Source: Nitrospirota bacterium (GTDB lineage Bacteria; Nitrospirota; JAOUDF01). Taken from it: 20,636 bases of DNA. Position 1 is the first letter of the stretch; every line of letters starts with the position of its first letter. Position numbers and translations under genes: made by a program. Shown here in pieces: positions 6,414 to 14,936 of this stretch. The notes below the pieces were generated by a model. That model saw nothing but the letters and a program-made list of their open reading frames with translations. It had not been told where the DNA came from and made no database searches. The stretch is from the NCBI GenBank assembly GCA_029859385.1, contig JAOUDF010000021.1, positions 1-20,636 on the forward strand. The letters run 5' to 3'.

Positions 6414-9400
6414 TTACACCCCCTTCCGGACGTTGCACAGGAAGCCTTTGCTTTCCTGGATAAAGACATTGGGGTCGCCGATGGAGGCCACCAGCGTGTT
6501 GACCGTATCTCCCGTGGCAATCCCCTTAAAGCCGTAGTGCCAGGGCATCCCTACCTGGTGCACCTTTTTCCCGTTGATGGTCATCGGTTTCAGCCGGTCG
6601 GTGACGCAGGCCTTGGCCCGCACCTTCCCTCGCGCCGTCTCTACCGTACAGCTTTCGCCGTTGGCCAATCCCAGCTCCTTCGCCAGGTCGAGGCTGATCT
6701 CCACGAACAGCTCCGGCATCAGCTCCGCCAGCCATGGCAGGTTGCGCGACATCACGCCCGAGAGGTGGTGTTCCGTCAACCGGTAGGTGGTGAGCACGAA
6801 GGGGAACTTGTCGGCCTTGCCAAGGATGTTCTCGGGGGTCTTGTAGACCTTGGCCACGGGGCTGTTCTGCACCGGACAGATGGCGTTCTCCGTAGGCGAT
6901 TCGAAGGGTTCATAGAACTCCGGTATCGGGCCGTCCTTGAGGTTGGCGGCAAACAGGCGGCCACACCCTTCGGTATTCATGATAAAGGGATCGTTGCCGC
7001 CGATCCCCTTGAAGGGGCCGTCCTTGAGCTTCGGCGTGCCGGGGGGCAAGTCGCCCTTGAAGTCGGGGACGTCGACCCCGACCCATTTCCCCTTCTTGCC
7101 GTCGGGCAGCTCTGCCTCGGCGTCCCACCAGATGACCTTTTTCCGGTCGCTGCGCGGTCTGCCATCGAGGTCGGCGCTGGTACGGTTATAGAGGATGCGG
7201 CGGTTGACCGGCCACGAGAAGGCCCATTTGAGGTTGGCGCCGATCCCCTCGCCCGGCTTCTCCCGCTCGCGGCGGGCCGTATTGTTGACCCCTTCCTTCG
7301 GGAACGCGCCGGAGTAGAGCCAGTTGCCGCAGGCCGTAGAGCCATCGTTCTTCAGCACCACAAAGCTGGGGACCTGTTCTCCCGCCTTGACCAGCACTTT
7401 GCCGTCCTTCACTATGTCAGTAATGGCATAGCCGTTGATCTCCTTGAGAACATTTTCCGGAAATTTGTCGGGATCATCGCCGTAGTTGAGCGTCATGGCC
7501 AGCACCGGCTTGTCCTTTTCCGCCGTGCTCCCCTCGTAGAGCTTCTGAAGACGTTTACCCAGGTCGATGGCAAAATCGAGGTCACTGACGACATCCTTGT
7601 TCGGCGGGTCGATGGACTTGAAGTGCCACTGGATCCAGCGGCCGCTGTTGGTGAGGCTGCCGGATTTTTCCACCACCGTCGCCGCCGGGAGGAAAAAGAC
7701 CTCCGTGCCGATCTTCGACGGGTCCATGCCCGGCGCTTGCCAGAAATCGGCCGTCTCGTGGACGAAGAAGTCTTTCACCACCAGCCAGTCGAGCTTCGAC
7801 AAAGCATTCATCATCAAGGTGGTGTTGGGCCCGCCCACCGCCGGGTTCTGTCCCGGGAATATCGCCCCTTTGATCTTCCCCTGGTTCATGTCCACGAAGG
7901 CCTGTTGAAAGGAGTGGTCCCCCTTCATTTTGGGAAGCCAGTCGTAACCGAAATCGTTGGCCTTTGTCGCTGCATCACCGAACCATGCCTTGAGCTGGCT
8001 CACGGTAAAATTGGGCTTGTTCACCCAGTAGCCCGCCTTGGCCGTGGTCTTGTCGAGATAGGTGGCAAGGTCCTTGTGGTCGGGCGCCGGCATGCCGAGG
8101 TAGCCGGGCAGATCGTGATAGAGCACCGCCATGTCGGTAGCCCCCTGTACGTTGGCATGGCCGCGAAGGGCGTTGACACCGCCGCCGGGAAGGCCGATGT
8201 TCCCAAGCAGCAGCTGGATCATCGCTCCGGTACGTATCTTCTGCACGCCAGTGGACGACTGGGTCCACCCCATGGCATAGGCAAAGAAGCCGCTGCGGTC
8301 GGGCGTCCCGGTGGAACCCATGGTCTTGAAGGCATAGATCAGGTCGTCCTTGGACACACCGGTGATGGCGGAGACCTTGTCGAGGGAATAGCGGCTGTAG
8401 TGCTGTTTCAGTACCTGGAAGACGCAGCGCGGATCCTGAAGACTCGGGTCCTTGAGCGCTTTCTTCTCTTTGTCTGTCTTATACTGCCATGACTCATTCT
8501 TGTAGCCGCGGGTCGCGTCGTCGTAACCGGAGAACAGGCCGTCCTCAAATTTATAGTCGTCGGAAACGATGAGGGCCGCCGTAGTGTAGTTGGCGACGTA
8601 GAACTTGTCGTAGAGGTCATTCTCGATGATATAGTTGATCATCCCGCCAAGGAAGGCGATGTCGCTTCCCGAGCGAACGTGGATATGCTTGTGGGCCACC
8701 GATGACGTTCGGGTAAAGCGCGGGTCCACATGGATGAGGGTGGCGCCGTTCTTCTCAACGGCCTCCAGCACCCAGTGGAAGCCCACCGGGTGGTTCTCGG
8801 CGAAGTTGGAGCCCATGATGAAGATGACGTCGGCATTTTTCATGTCGACGAAGTGGTTTGTCATGGCGCCGCGACCGAAGGTTGATCCCAGACCTGGGAC
8901 CGTGGAGGAGTGTCAGATCCTCGCCTGGTGTTCGAAATACACCAGGCCCGTACTTCGCGCCAGTTTGGCGAAGAGGTAGGTCTCTTCGTTGTCGCAACAG
9001 GCAGAGCCGATCCAGGTAATCCCTCGCGTCTGGTTCACCCGGTTGCCGTCGGCATCGGTCTCGACGAAGGAGGCATCCCGCGTCTCTTTATATTTTTGGG
9101 CAATGCGGTCCATGGCCCAGGAGAGATCCTTCTCCTCCCATTTGGGAGAGTTGGGGGCGCGGTAGAGGACCTTGTTCTGTCGTCGTTCGTTTACGGTGAG
9201 TTCGTAAGTGGCCGAACCCTTGGGGCAGAGGCGGCCGAGGCTGATGGGATGGTCCGGGTCGCCTTCGAGGTTGATCAGCTTCCCGTCCCTCGCATGGGCG
9301 ATCTGCCCGCATCCCACCGAGCAGTAGGGACATATGGTCGGTGTTTCCTTCGCCCCCTTGATCGGGAGCTCCATGGCATAGGCCCTGACAGGCCCGGCAA

Positions 9401-9476
9401 CATTAAAGTCGGCAAATAGCGCTGCCCCCGTCGTTGCTCCAGCAAGCTTGAGAAAACCGCGACGACTAATTCCCAT
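6414..9476 (-). CDS. fdnG: Selenocysteine-containing formate dehydrogenase catalytic subunit (alpha), UGA at 8913-8915 read as Sec
   Basis: This subunit oxidises formate to CO2 at a molybdenum or tungsten bis-MGD centre on the periplasmic side. The protein is 1020 residues if the in-frame TGA at 8913-8915 is Sec (residue 188). The context EHQARI-U-HSSTVPGLGSTFGRGAMTNHFVD is the FDH active-site signature, and reading continues in the same frame across the TGA. The twin-arginine signal is SRRGFLK at residues 4-10. One [4Fe-4S] site is C49/C52/C56/C84. I chose the ATG at 9476 because GGGAGGT (9481-9487) is four bases upstream and the protein then begins MGISRRGFLK like E. coli FdnG (MDVSRRQFFK). 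The upstream ATG at 9500 (1028 residues, Sec196) lacks a ribosome site. First gene of the fdnGHI-fdhE operon. An automatic annotator may split it into two genes at the TGA. Confidence 0.95.
8884..8915 (-). promoter_or_regulatory. SECIS hairpin directing Sec insertion in fdnG
   Basis: On the minus strand the TGA codon is followed by an 11-base spacer and then a hairpin: GGTCCCA (8901-8895), loop GGTC (8894-8891), TGGGATC (8890-8884). The stem has six Watson-Crick pairs and one G-U pair. The apical GGUC followed by U and the 11-base distance match the E. coli fdhF/fdnG SECIS elements recognised by SelB. Confidence 0.88.
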
Positions 9477-9531
9477 AGCCACCTCCCAGTTATGTTTCAT
9501 TAGCTGCTGAAACCGAGCATTTTATAAGATG

Positions 9532-9560
9532 AAGCTATCATACGATTACCGAGCTGTCAA
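9532..9560 (-). promoter_or_regulatory. Weak candidate promoter for the fdn operon
   Basis: On the minus strand a perfect TTGACA (9555-9560) is followed, 17 bases on, by TAGCTT (9532-9537), which is a poor -10. It is the best-placed candidate in the short gap between the chemoreceptor terminator and fdnG. No clear FNR, NarL or sigma-54 site was seen. Confidence 0.3.
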
Positions 9561-9577
9561 AGCAGGCTGCCAATAAC

Positions 9578-9620
9578 AAAAAAAAGGCCCTCGCCGGATT
9601 GTTTTCCGACAAGGGCCTTT
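9578..9620 (-). terminator. Intrinsic terminator of the chemoreceptor gene
   Basis: Minus-strand RNA forms a 15-pair stem (9620-9606 with 9597-9583) around an 8-base loop, followed by eight U (complement of A 9578-9585). Two positions are U-G pairs on the minus strand but would be C-A mismatches on the plus strand, so the structure is built for leftward transcription. It begins 20 bases after the stop codon. Confidence 0.9.
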
Positions 9621-9639
9621 CATCTTCAAGCTGACCTTG

Positions 9640-11685
9640 TTATACCTTGAACTTGCTCACCAGGTCCTGGAGATACTTGGCCGATTCGGCAAGGGACGTA
9701 GCACTGGCGGCCATCTCTTCCACCGACGCCGACTGCTCCTCGGCAGAAGCCGATACCTCTTCCGCGGCCGCCGCGTTCGACTCGGAGATTCCCGAGATAG
9801 TCTGCACATCAGTGGCAACACCGTCGGCGCTGGCAGCCATCTCCTGCGCCATGGCAGCATTGCTCTCCACGATTCCGGCGATGCCGTCGATGATGCGCAC
9901 CACCTCGGTGCTGGTAGCGCTCATCTCCTCCGCCGCCGCCGTCGTCTCCTCCGTTACCGCCGAGATACTCGACATGGTGCCCACCAGTTCCTTCGAGTTC
10001 CTGCTCACCACCTCTACCGACGTGGCGATACGCTTGATCTGGGCGTTGGTCTCTTCCACCGCCTTGAGGATGTCTCCCAGGGCCTGGCCTGCCTGCTGCG
10101 CCGTCTCGGCCCCGCTGGCCACCTCGGTAGTTGCCTGTTGCATCGACGACACCGCGTCGGCGGTCCCCTTCTGGATCGTCGTGATCAGCTTGGCGATCTC
10201 CTTGGTCGCCTTGCTCGAACGCTCGGCCAGCTTGCGCACCTCTTCGGCTACCACCTCGAAACCTTTGCCGTGCTCTCCGGCGCGGGCTGCCTCGATGGCC
10301 GCATTGAGGGCCAGCAGGTTGGTCTGGTCGGCGATCTCGTCGATCACCTGGATAATCTCACCGATCTGCTGGCTGTTGACCCCAAGCTCCTGGATCTTCT
10401 CTCCCGAGATATCGACGACCCGGCGGATCTTCTCCATGCTCGCTACGGCGTTGCGCACCGACACTGCCCCGCTGTTGGCGGTCTGCTGCGCCTCGGTGGA
10501 GGCGGCTTCTACCTTCTTGGCGCCCTGGGCGATATCTTCGATGTTCGACGTTACTTCCTGCACCGCCTGGGCTGCCGAGGTGACGCTCCGGCTCTGTTCC
10601 TGGGAGCCGTTGGCTACCTGGTTCACCGCCTGTGAAAGGGCCTGAATACGGGTATTAGCCGTGGCAACATCCCGTGCCTGCTCCGACGCCCCTTTCGCCA
10701 CCTGGTCCACGGCGTTCTTCAGCCCCTCTACCGAATCAGTCACCTTGCCGACGGTCTTGGTCTGTTCCGAGGCTCCACTGGCTACCTGCTGAATGGCCCC
10801 TGCCACCTGCCCCGAGGCCTGGCCTACCTGGCCCGCTGCTGATGAAAGCTGTTTGCTCTGTTCGCCTACCTGGTTCGACGTCTCCAGAACCTTACGGAGT
10901 ACCGCCCTCAGGTCACCGGCCATCTTGTTGAAGGCATTGCCAAGAACACCTATCTCATCGGTTGAATGCACCTCCGCCTGCTGGGTCAGGTCGCCTCCGG
11001 CCATGGCTTCCGCAACCTTCACTACACCGCCGATCCCCTTCGCAAGACTGCCGGCAATCGACATCGATATACCGATCCCAACCAGGGTACCGATCAGAGA
11101 GACCAGAACCAGCATCCAGATGGCTCGGTTGAAATCTTTCTCCGCCTCTTGCTCTGCTTCTTCCGCCTCCTTCGTTTCATTGGCAACCAGAGCATCCATG
11201 ATGCCGGTCATCTTTTTATAGCGCTCCGCCTGAACCCCTGTTGCCAGGGCCTTGGCCTCGTCTTTTTTCCCTTCATACAGGAAGGGGATGAGCTGGGTGT
11301 CGCGGGTTTCGGCAAAAGCACCCCAGGCCTGATTCAACTCATCGAGAGCCTTGCGCATGTCCGCGGGAAGATCCTTCGCCAGCAGGCCATCCATTACCTT
11401 TTTATTCTCCTGCCTCCTCGCCTCAATGGTGGCTTTGCCCTTGTCCAGGACCTCCTTGTCCGTCGCCCCGATCATCACCACAAGATCGAGCCTGCTGGAT
11501 ATCAGGTTGGCCTGAATCGTCATGATATCGGTCGTCACCTTATAATGTTCATTATACATCTCGTCGAGCAGGTGATTTATCTGCGACATCCCCATCCAGC
11601 CGGCAAAGGATACGCCCGCCAGTACCGTCACAAACAGACCAATTATGACCATCAACTTTCCGCGAACCTTGACGTTATTAAGCAT
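9640..11685 (-). CDS. Methyl-accepting chemotaxis protein, 4HB sensor type
   Basis: This inner-membrane chemoreceptor controls the CheA kinase in response to an unknown ligand. It has a short cytoplasmic N-terminus, a membrane segment at about 12-31, a periplasmic four-helix-bundle sensor (about 35-185), a second membrane segment at about 189-212, a HAMP domain, and a long cytoplasmic coiled coil. The conserved signalling tip (IDEIADQTNLLALNAAIEAARAGEHGKGFEVVAEEVRKLAERS) lies at about 448-490. Between about 300 and 390 the coiled coil contains 28-residue repeats starting QVASGASEQ, QVAKGASEQ and QVANGSQEQ. No CheR/CheB-tethering pentapeptide is seen at the C-terminus (SKFKV). The ATG at 11685 is preferred over the adjacent GTG (11688) because a perfect AAGGAGGT (11691-11698) lies five bases upstream. 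No che genes are in the window. Confidence 0.93.
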   Translation of the reverse strand: MLNNVKVRGKLMVIIGLFVTVLAGVSFAGWMGMSQINHLLDEMYNEHYKVTTDIMTIQANLISSRLDLVVMIGATDKEVLDKGKATIEARRQENKKVMDGLLAKDLPADMRKALDELNQAWGAFAETRDTQLIPFLYEGKKDEAKALATGVQAERYKKMTGIMDALVANETKEAEEAEQEAEKDFNRAIWMLVLVSLIGTLVGIGISMSIAGSLAKGIGGVVKVAEAMAGGDLTQQAEVHSTDEIGVLGNAFNKMAGDLRAVLRKVLETSNQVGEQSKQLSSAAGQVGQASGQVAGAIQQVASGASEQTKTVGKVTDSVEGLKNAVDQVAKGASEQARDVATANTRIQALSQAVNQVANGSQEQSRSVTSAAQAVQEVTSNIEDIAQGAKKVEAASTEAQQTANSGAVSVRNAVASMEKIRRVVDISGEKIQELGVNSQQIGEIIQVIDEIADQTNLLALNAAIEAARAGEHGKGFEVVAEEVRKLAERSSKATKEIAKLITTIQKGTADAVSSMQQATTEVASGAETAQQAGQALGDILKAVEETNAQIKRIATSVEVVSRNSKELVGTMSSISAVTEETTAAAEEMSATSTEVVRIIDGIAGIVESNAAMAQEMAASADGVATDVQTISGISESNAAAAEEVSASAEEQSASVEEMAASATSLAESAKYLQDLVSKFKV

Positions 11686-11736
11686 CACCTACCTCCTTCA
11701 ATTGTGCGGCCCCAGCCCTTAACCAAGTCGAATACG

Positions 11737-11765
11737 ATTATTTTTATCCTGATTAACCGTGTCAA
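11737..11765 (-). promoter_or_regulatory. Sigma-70-type promoter of the chemoreceptor gene
   Basis: On the minus strand, a perfect TTGACA (11760-11765) and AATAAT (11737-11742, five of six bases) are separated by 17 bases. The implied start near 11730 leaves a leader of about 45 bases before the AAGGAGGT ribosome site and ATG. Confidence 0.6.
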
Positions 11766-11773
11766 TGGTGATG

Positions 11774-11800
11774 TTATCGGCAGCCAGAAATATTACATTA
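11774..11800 (-). promoter_or_regulatory. Sigma-28 (FliA)-type promoter of the chemoreceptor gene
   Basis: On the minus strand, GCCGATAA (11774-11781) is a perfect match to the enterobacterial sigma-28 -10 consensus. Eleven bases upstream is TAATGTAA (11793-11800), which matches TAAAGTTT at five of eight positions. The gene downstream is a chemoreceptor, the standard class of FliA target. Confidence 0.65.
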
Positions 11801-11967
11801 TACTAAATTTGCTGCTTGTTATTTTTGCTGCGCAATGGTTTTTGGTTATAGGCATAGCGCCTTTTAACTGGATATCTCTACAGATTTTTCACCCACATGC
11901 CGATTAAAAAAATCAGATATCATCCGATTTATTGCGGCAGCAATCATTCATTTAAACGAGATAGTAC

Positions 11968-13227
11968 ATGTCGCCCCACAAGAATTATGAAACATCCCTG
12001 AGAGAACCAACTCTGGACTGGATCAAGGAAGTCGGGGCGGTCGATATTCTGGTCGGCATTCCCACCTATAATAATGATGATACCATCGGATTTGTGGTGT
12101 CGCAGGTAGGCGAGGGCCTGAAGCGTTACTATGGCGACCTTAAGACGGCTATCCTTGTAGCCGACGGCGGCTCGGTAGACGACACCCGGGAAAATATTCA
12201 CGCGGAAAAGATCCCTGATGGGGTAGAGAAACAGGTAACGATCTACAGGGGAATTCCCGGCAAGGGGACAAGCTTCCGGGCAGTCTTCGAGTGCGCGACT
12301 CGCCTGAAGGCCAAAGCCGTCCTGGTCTTTGATTCCGACCTCAGGAGTATTACGCCGGAGTGGGTGAAGAAGATGGCAGACCCGATCCTCTCCGGAGAAG
12401 CTGATTTCTGCGCACCCTGGTACCGTCGCCACCAGTTTGACGGAACCATCACCAACATGATCGTCTACCCGCTCAGTTCGGCCATCTTCGGCAGCAACAT
12501 CCGTCAGCCTATCGGCGGCGATTTTTCCTTCGGCCTGAAACTGGCTGAGCATTATGCCGGGCAACCGGTATGGCTTACCGACGTTGCCCGGTTCGGCATC
12601 GATATCTGGATGTCGATGACGGCGGTCAACGAAGGGTTCAAGGTGGCGCAGGTCGACCTTGGCAACAAGATACACAATCCCAAGGACCCTGCCGCTGACC
12701 TTGGCCTGATGTTCTACCAGGTGGTGAGCACCCTGTTCGGGTTGATCGGCTCCTATGAGGACAAATGGCGGCGAGTCTCCGGCGTCGTGGACGCGAGGCT
12801 CATCTCCTCCGACGGCGGAAAATCCGAACCGGAAAAGATCACGGTCTCTTTAGACAAGATGAAGCGGGAATTCGAAGACGGATATTTTCTTTTCAAGCCA
12901 ATGTACCGTCAGGTCCTGACGCCGGAGACCTACGAAGACCTGTCAATTGTCGTCTCTCGCATGCAGGAAAAGGGGGCGCTTACCATTGAGGCCGACCTCT
13001 GGTCACGGATACTCTACGATTTCTGCTTCACCTTCCATCACTGGCAAAGAAACCGACGCCGCCTCATTGATATCCTGACCCCCCTCTACTACGGCCGTAC
13101 CGGCACCTACTGCACGCAGGTTTTGACCAGTTCCTGGGAGGAGGCCGAAGCGGTGGTGCAAAACCAGGCCGAAGTTTTCCGGAGCAACCGCAGCTACCTC
13201 ATCAACAAATACCGTATATGGGAATGA
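11968..13227 (+). CDS. GT-A fold glycosyltransferase (family 2 / mannosylglycerate-synthase-like)
   Basis: The 419-residue product has no signal peptide or membrane segment and should use a nucleotide sugar in the cytoplasm. Motifs run in GT-A order: VDILVGIPTYNNDDTI at 25-40 (nucleotide pocket), VADGGSVDDT at 64-73, IPGKGTSFRAVF at 96-107, the metal-binding DSD at 122-124, RQPIGGDFSFG at 179-189, and RFGIDIWMSMT at 208-218. The combination PGKG, DxD, QPxGGD and GID resembles mannosylglycerate synthase and glucosyl-3-phosphoglycerate synthase type enzymes more than typical cell-wall GT2 proteins. That resemblance makes a compatible-solute or small-acceptor role possible, but it is inference. 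The C-terminal ~170 residues are helical and unrecognised. The stop overlaps the next gene by ten bases. Confidence 0.85.
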   Translation: MSPHKNYETSLREPTLDWIKEVGAVDILVGIPTYNNDDTIGFVVSQVGEGLKRYYGDLKTAILVADGGSVDDTRENIHAEKIPDGVEKQVTIYRGIPGKGTSFRAVFECATRLKAKAVLVFDSDLRSITPEWVKKMADPILSGEADFCAPWYRRHQFDGTITNMIVYPLSSAIFGSNIRQPIGGDFSFGLKLAEHYAGQPVWLTDVARFGIDIWMSMTAVNEGFKVAQVDLGNKIHNPKDPAADLGLMFYQVVSTLFGLIGSYEDKWRRVSGVVDARLISSDGGKSEPEKITVSLDKMKREFEDGYFLFKPMYRQVLTPETYEDLSIVVSRMQEKGALTIEADLWSRILYDFCFTFHHWQRNRRRLIDILTPLYYGRTGTYCTQVLTSSWEEAEAVVQNQAEVFRSNRSYLINKYRIWE

Positions 13228-14009
13228 CACCGGTGGCGCTCGCGAAAAATCCAACCCTGCCATTACGCATGCATGCGCTTGTTTTGTCGCTGCTCATCCT
13301 GCTCGCTTCAGGGTGCGCATCGGGCAGCAGGCCGAATACGGCCAACGACACAGAGCCCCTTCACATGGCCGCCGTCCGGGGGAAGAACGATGCGGTCAAA
13401 ACACTGCTGGCGCAGGGTATTTCCTTCGATGCCACTAATAGTCAAGGCCAGACCCCGCTCTACCTCGCATCGGTCACGGGACATACCGAAACCGTAGCCC
13501 TCCTGCTAGCCGCCGGGGCTTCCGTAAATATTCGAGACAATGCCGGGGCCACATCGCTCTTCGCTGCCACGGTAAACGGTTACTCAGAGGTGTTAGCGAT
13601 ATTACTAAAGCACGGCGCCGACCCAAACATCGCGAATCAGCTCGGGGTCACCCCGCTGATCATGGCCTCCTTTGAAGGGCACGAGAAGGCGGTCGAAGTT
13701 TTGCTTCTGCACGGCGCTGCTATTGATGAAGGAGATGGAAACGGCGTGACACCGCTTTATATGGCGGCGATGATGGGCCACGAGCCCGTGGCAAGGCTCA
13801 TGGTAAAACATGGCGCCGATCTGAACCGGCGCACGCGGGACGGGTCAACACCCCTTCATGCGGCAGCCCACGCGGGTAATGCCGCAATTTCCCGACTGCT
13901 GGTGGAACAGGGAGCCGACAGAAACATCAAGGATAATGACGGAGATACACCGCTGGATAGCGTGAAGGACCGGCACAACAGAGAACTGGTCAACCTTCTC
14001 TCGCCCTGA
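13218..14009 (+). CDS. Ankyrin-repeat lipoprotein
   Basis: The 263-residue product carries a lipoprotein signal (LVLSLLILLASGC, lipidated Cys at residue 33) followed by ankyrin repeats from about residue 46 to the end. Six 33-residue units with the TPL.(.)A...GH...V..LL..GA..N...G pattern are visible, plus a shorter capping unit ending NLLSP. It is probably anchored facing the periplasm and binds another protein. The start at 13218 overlaps the glycosyltransferase stop by ten bases (translational coupling). No clear ribosome site is seen; ATG 13224 or GTG 13233 are alternatives. ATG 13269 would remove the positive charges before the hydrophobic core, so it is less likely. It ends three bases before the stop of the convergent thioredoxin gene. 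Confidence 0.86.
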   Translation: MGMTPVALAKNPTLPLRMHALVLSLLILLASGCASGSRPNTANDTEPLHMAAVRGKNDAVKTLLAQGISFDATNSQGQTPLYLASVTGHTETVALLLAAGASVNIRDNAGATSLFAATVNGYSEVLAILLKHGADPNIANQLGVTPLIMASFEGHEKAVEVLLLHGAAIDEGDGNGVTPLYMAAMMGHEPVARLMVKHGADLNRRTRDGSTPLHAAAHAGNAAISRLLVEQGADRNIKDNDGDTPLDSVKDRHNRELVNLLSP

Positions 14010-14012
14010 CCG

Positions 14013-14606
14013 CTACGACTCAAGAAGCTTGGCAAAATAATCCAGCACTTGGGGTTCATCCCAGTAGATCGAACCGATGATTTTCTCGCGGATGATCCCC
14101 TGCCGGTCCACTATAAAGGACTCAGGCACACCAGTGATTCCGTAAAGTTTCTCAGCCACATCACCCAGCTTGCCACCCGACTTGTCGCGCAGGACAGGAA
14201 AGGTCATCCGCTGTTCCCTGACAAAATTCTTCAGTTCTTCGTCGGAAACCTTGTCGACGCTGGCCGCCAGGATGACGAGACCATCCTTGCCGAAGCGCTG
14301 CCAAAGCTTTTCCATGGAGGGAATTTCTTCCTTGCAGGGAGGGCACCAGGTCGCCCAGAAGTTCACCAGGACAACCTTGCCTTTGAATGCAGAGAGTTGA
14401 ACCGAATTACCGTCAAGGTCGGTGAGTGTAAAGTCGGGTGCGGCGGCGCCCTTCACCGCTTTGCTCGCCAGGATTTCCCGCTTCACCGACGGAGCGCCCT
14501 GGCCCGGCGGTTCCTCTTTTTTACCGCAGCCATGGATTGCCGGGAGAAAAACCAGAAGAAGCAGGATACCCCTGCGAATGAGAAATGACCTGCCTGAAAG
14601 AAGCAA
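14013..14606 (-). CDS. TlpA/ResA-like thioredoxin lipoprotein
   Basis: The 197-residue product is a membrane-anchored thiol-disulfide oxidoreductase of the TlpA/ResA/AhpC-TSA type, acting outside the cytoplasmic membrane. A lipoprotein signal ends at AIHGC (Cys27). The active site WCPPC is at 87-91 in VLVNFWATWCPPCKEEIPSMEKL, and the cis-proline is P161 in GITGVPESFIVD. Such proteins reduce disulfides, often in cytochrome c maturation; the substrate here is unknown. No in-frame ATG precedes the signal sequence. The start is a TTG at 14606 with GGGAG five bases upstream, overlapping the stop region of the BON gene. It is the last gene of the fabI-BON-TlpA cluster. Confidence 0.92.
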   Translation of the reverse strand: MLLSGRSFLIRRGILLLLVFLPAIHGCGKKEEPPGQGAPSVKREILASKAVKGAAAPDFTLTDLDGNSVQLSAFKGKVVLVNFWATWCPPCKEEIPSMEKLWQRFGKDGLVILAASVDKVSDEELKNFVREQRMTFPVLRDKSGGKLGDVAEKLYGITGVPESFIVDRQGIIREKIIGSIYWDEPQVLDYFAKLLES

Positions 14607-14615
14607 CGTTACTCC

Positions 14616-14924
14616 CTAGTTTGGCGATACAACCAGGGTCGAGCGCACCTCACTGACCCCCTTTACCTTCTGGACGATCTCCATGGCGCGCTTTTCCTGT
14701 TCCTTCGAATCGACTCTGCCGGAAAGGGTGACCACGCCGCGATAGCTGTCGACATTGACCCTCAATACCTTGAGCTCAGGATCGTTGAATATCTCGACAT
14801 TGGCCTTGGCCACGATGGCGCTGTCGTCGATGGCCTCGCCTACGGACTTGCCGCTCGGGGTCGCGCAACCGACCAGGGCAGAGAGACTGAAAACGACAAG
14901 AAAAATATGCACGAGCTTTTTCAT
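14616..14924 (-). CDS. BON-domain lipoprotein
   Basis: The 102-residue product has a lipoprotein signal MKKLVHIFLVVFSLSALVGC (lipidated Cys20) followed by one BON domain (about 33-100). The domain shows ALVAKANVEIF-like and VNVDSYRGVVTLSGRVDS strands, then a helix and VRSTLVVSPN. BON domains in OsmY-like proteins associate with phospholipids or envelope structures; a stress or envelope-stabilising role is inference. The ATG at 14924 is preferred over the adjacent GTG (14927) because AGGAGG is five bases upstream of it. The gene lies 12 bases after fabI and 9 bases before the thioredoxin gene, suggesting a shared transcript. Confidence 0.9.
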   Translation of the reverse strand: MKKLVHIFLVVFSLSALVGCATPSGKSVGEAIDDSAIVAKANVEIFNDPELKVLRVNVDSYRGVVTLSGRVDSKEQEKRAMEIVQKVKGVSEVRSTLVVSPN

Positions 14925-14936
14925 CACTGCCTCCTC

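Larger units (their letters stand above)
11686..11967. other. Intergenic region between the divergent chemoreceptor and glycosyltransferase genes
   Basis: This AT-rich gap contains the two chemoreceptor promoters described separately and a perfect ribosome site at its left edge. The right half holds an imperfect inverted repeat: GATATCT (11871-11877) and GATTTTT (11883-11889) against AAAAATC (11908-11914) and AGATATC (11915-11921). No convincing rightward promoter was identified for the glycosyltransferase, whose ribosome site is also weak. No open frame here looks coding. Confidence 0.6.

Noticed and set aside
5463..8492. A 1009-codon open frame on the plus strand
   Set aside because: It lies antisense to fdnI, fdnH and fdnG. 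Its translation is a low-complexity His/Leu/Gly/Arg-rich product typical of the reverse strand of GC-rich genes, with no recognisable domain.
8865..8915. Apparent frameshift or split of fdnG into two genes
   Set aside because: The reading frame is the same on both sides of the TGA, the residues around it match the FDH Sec signature, and a SECIS hairpin follows.
9637..10645. Two long plus-strand frames over the chemoreceptor
   Set aside because: Both are antisense shadows of the repetitive coiled-coil coding sequence.
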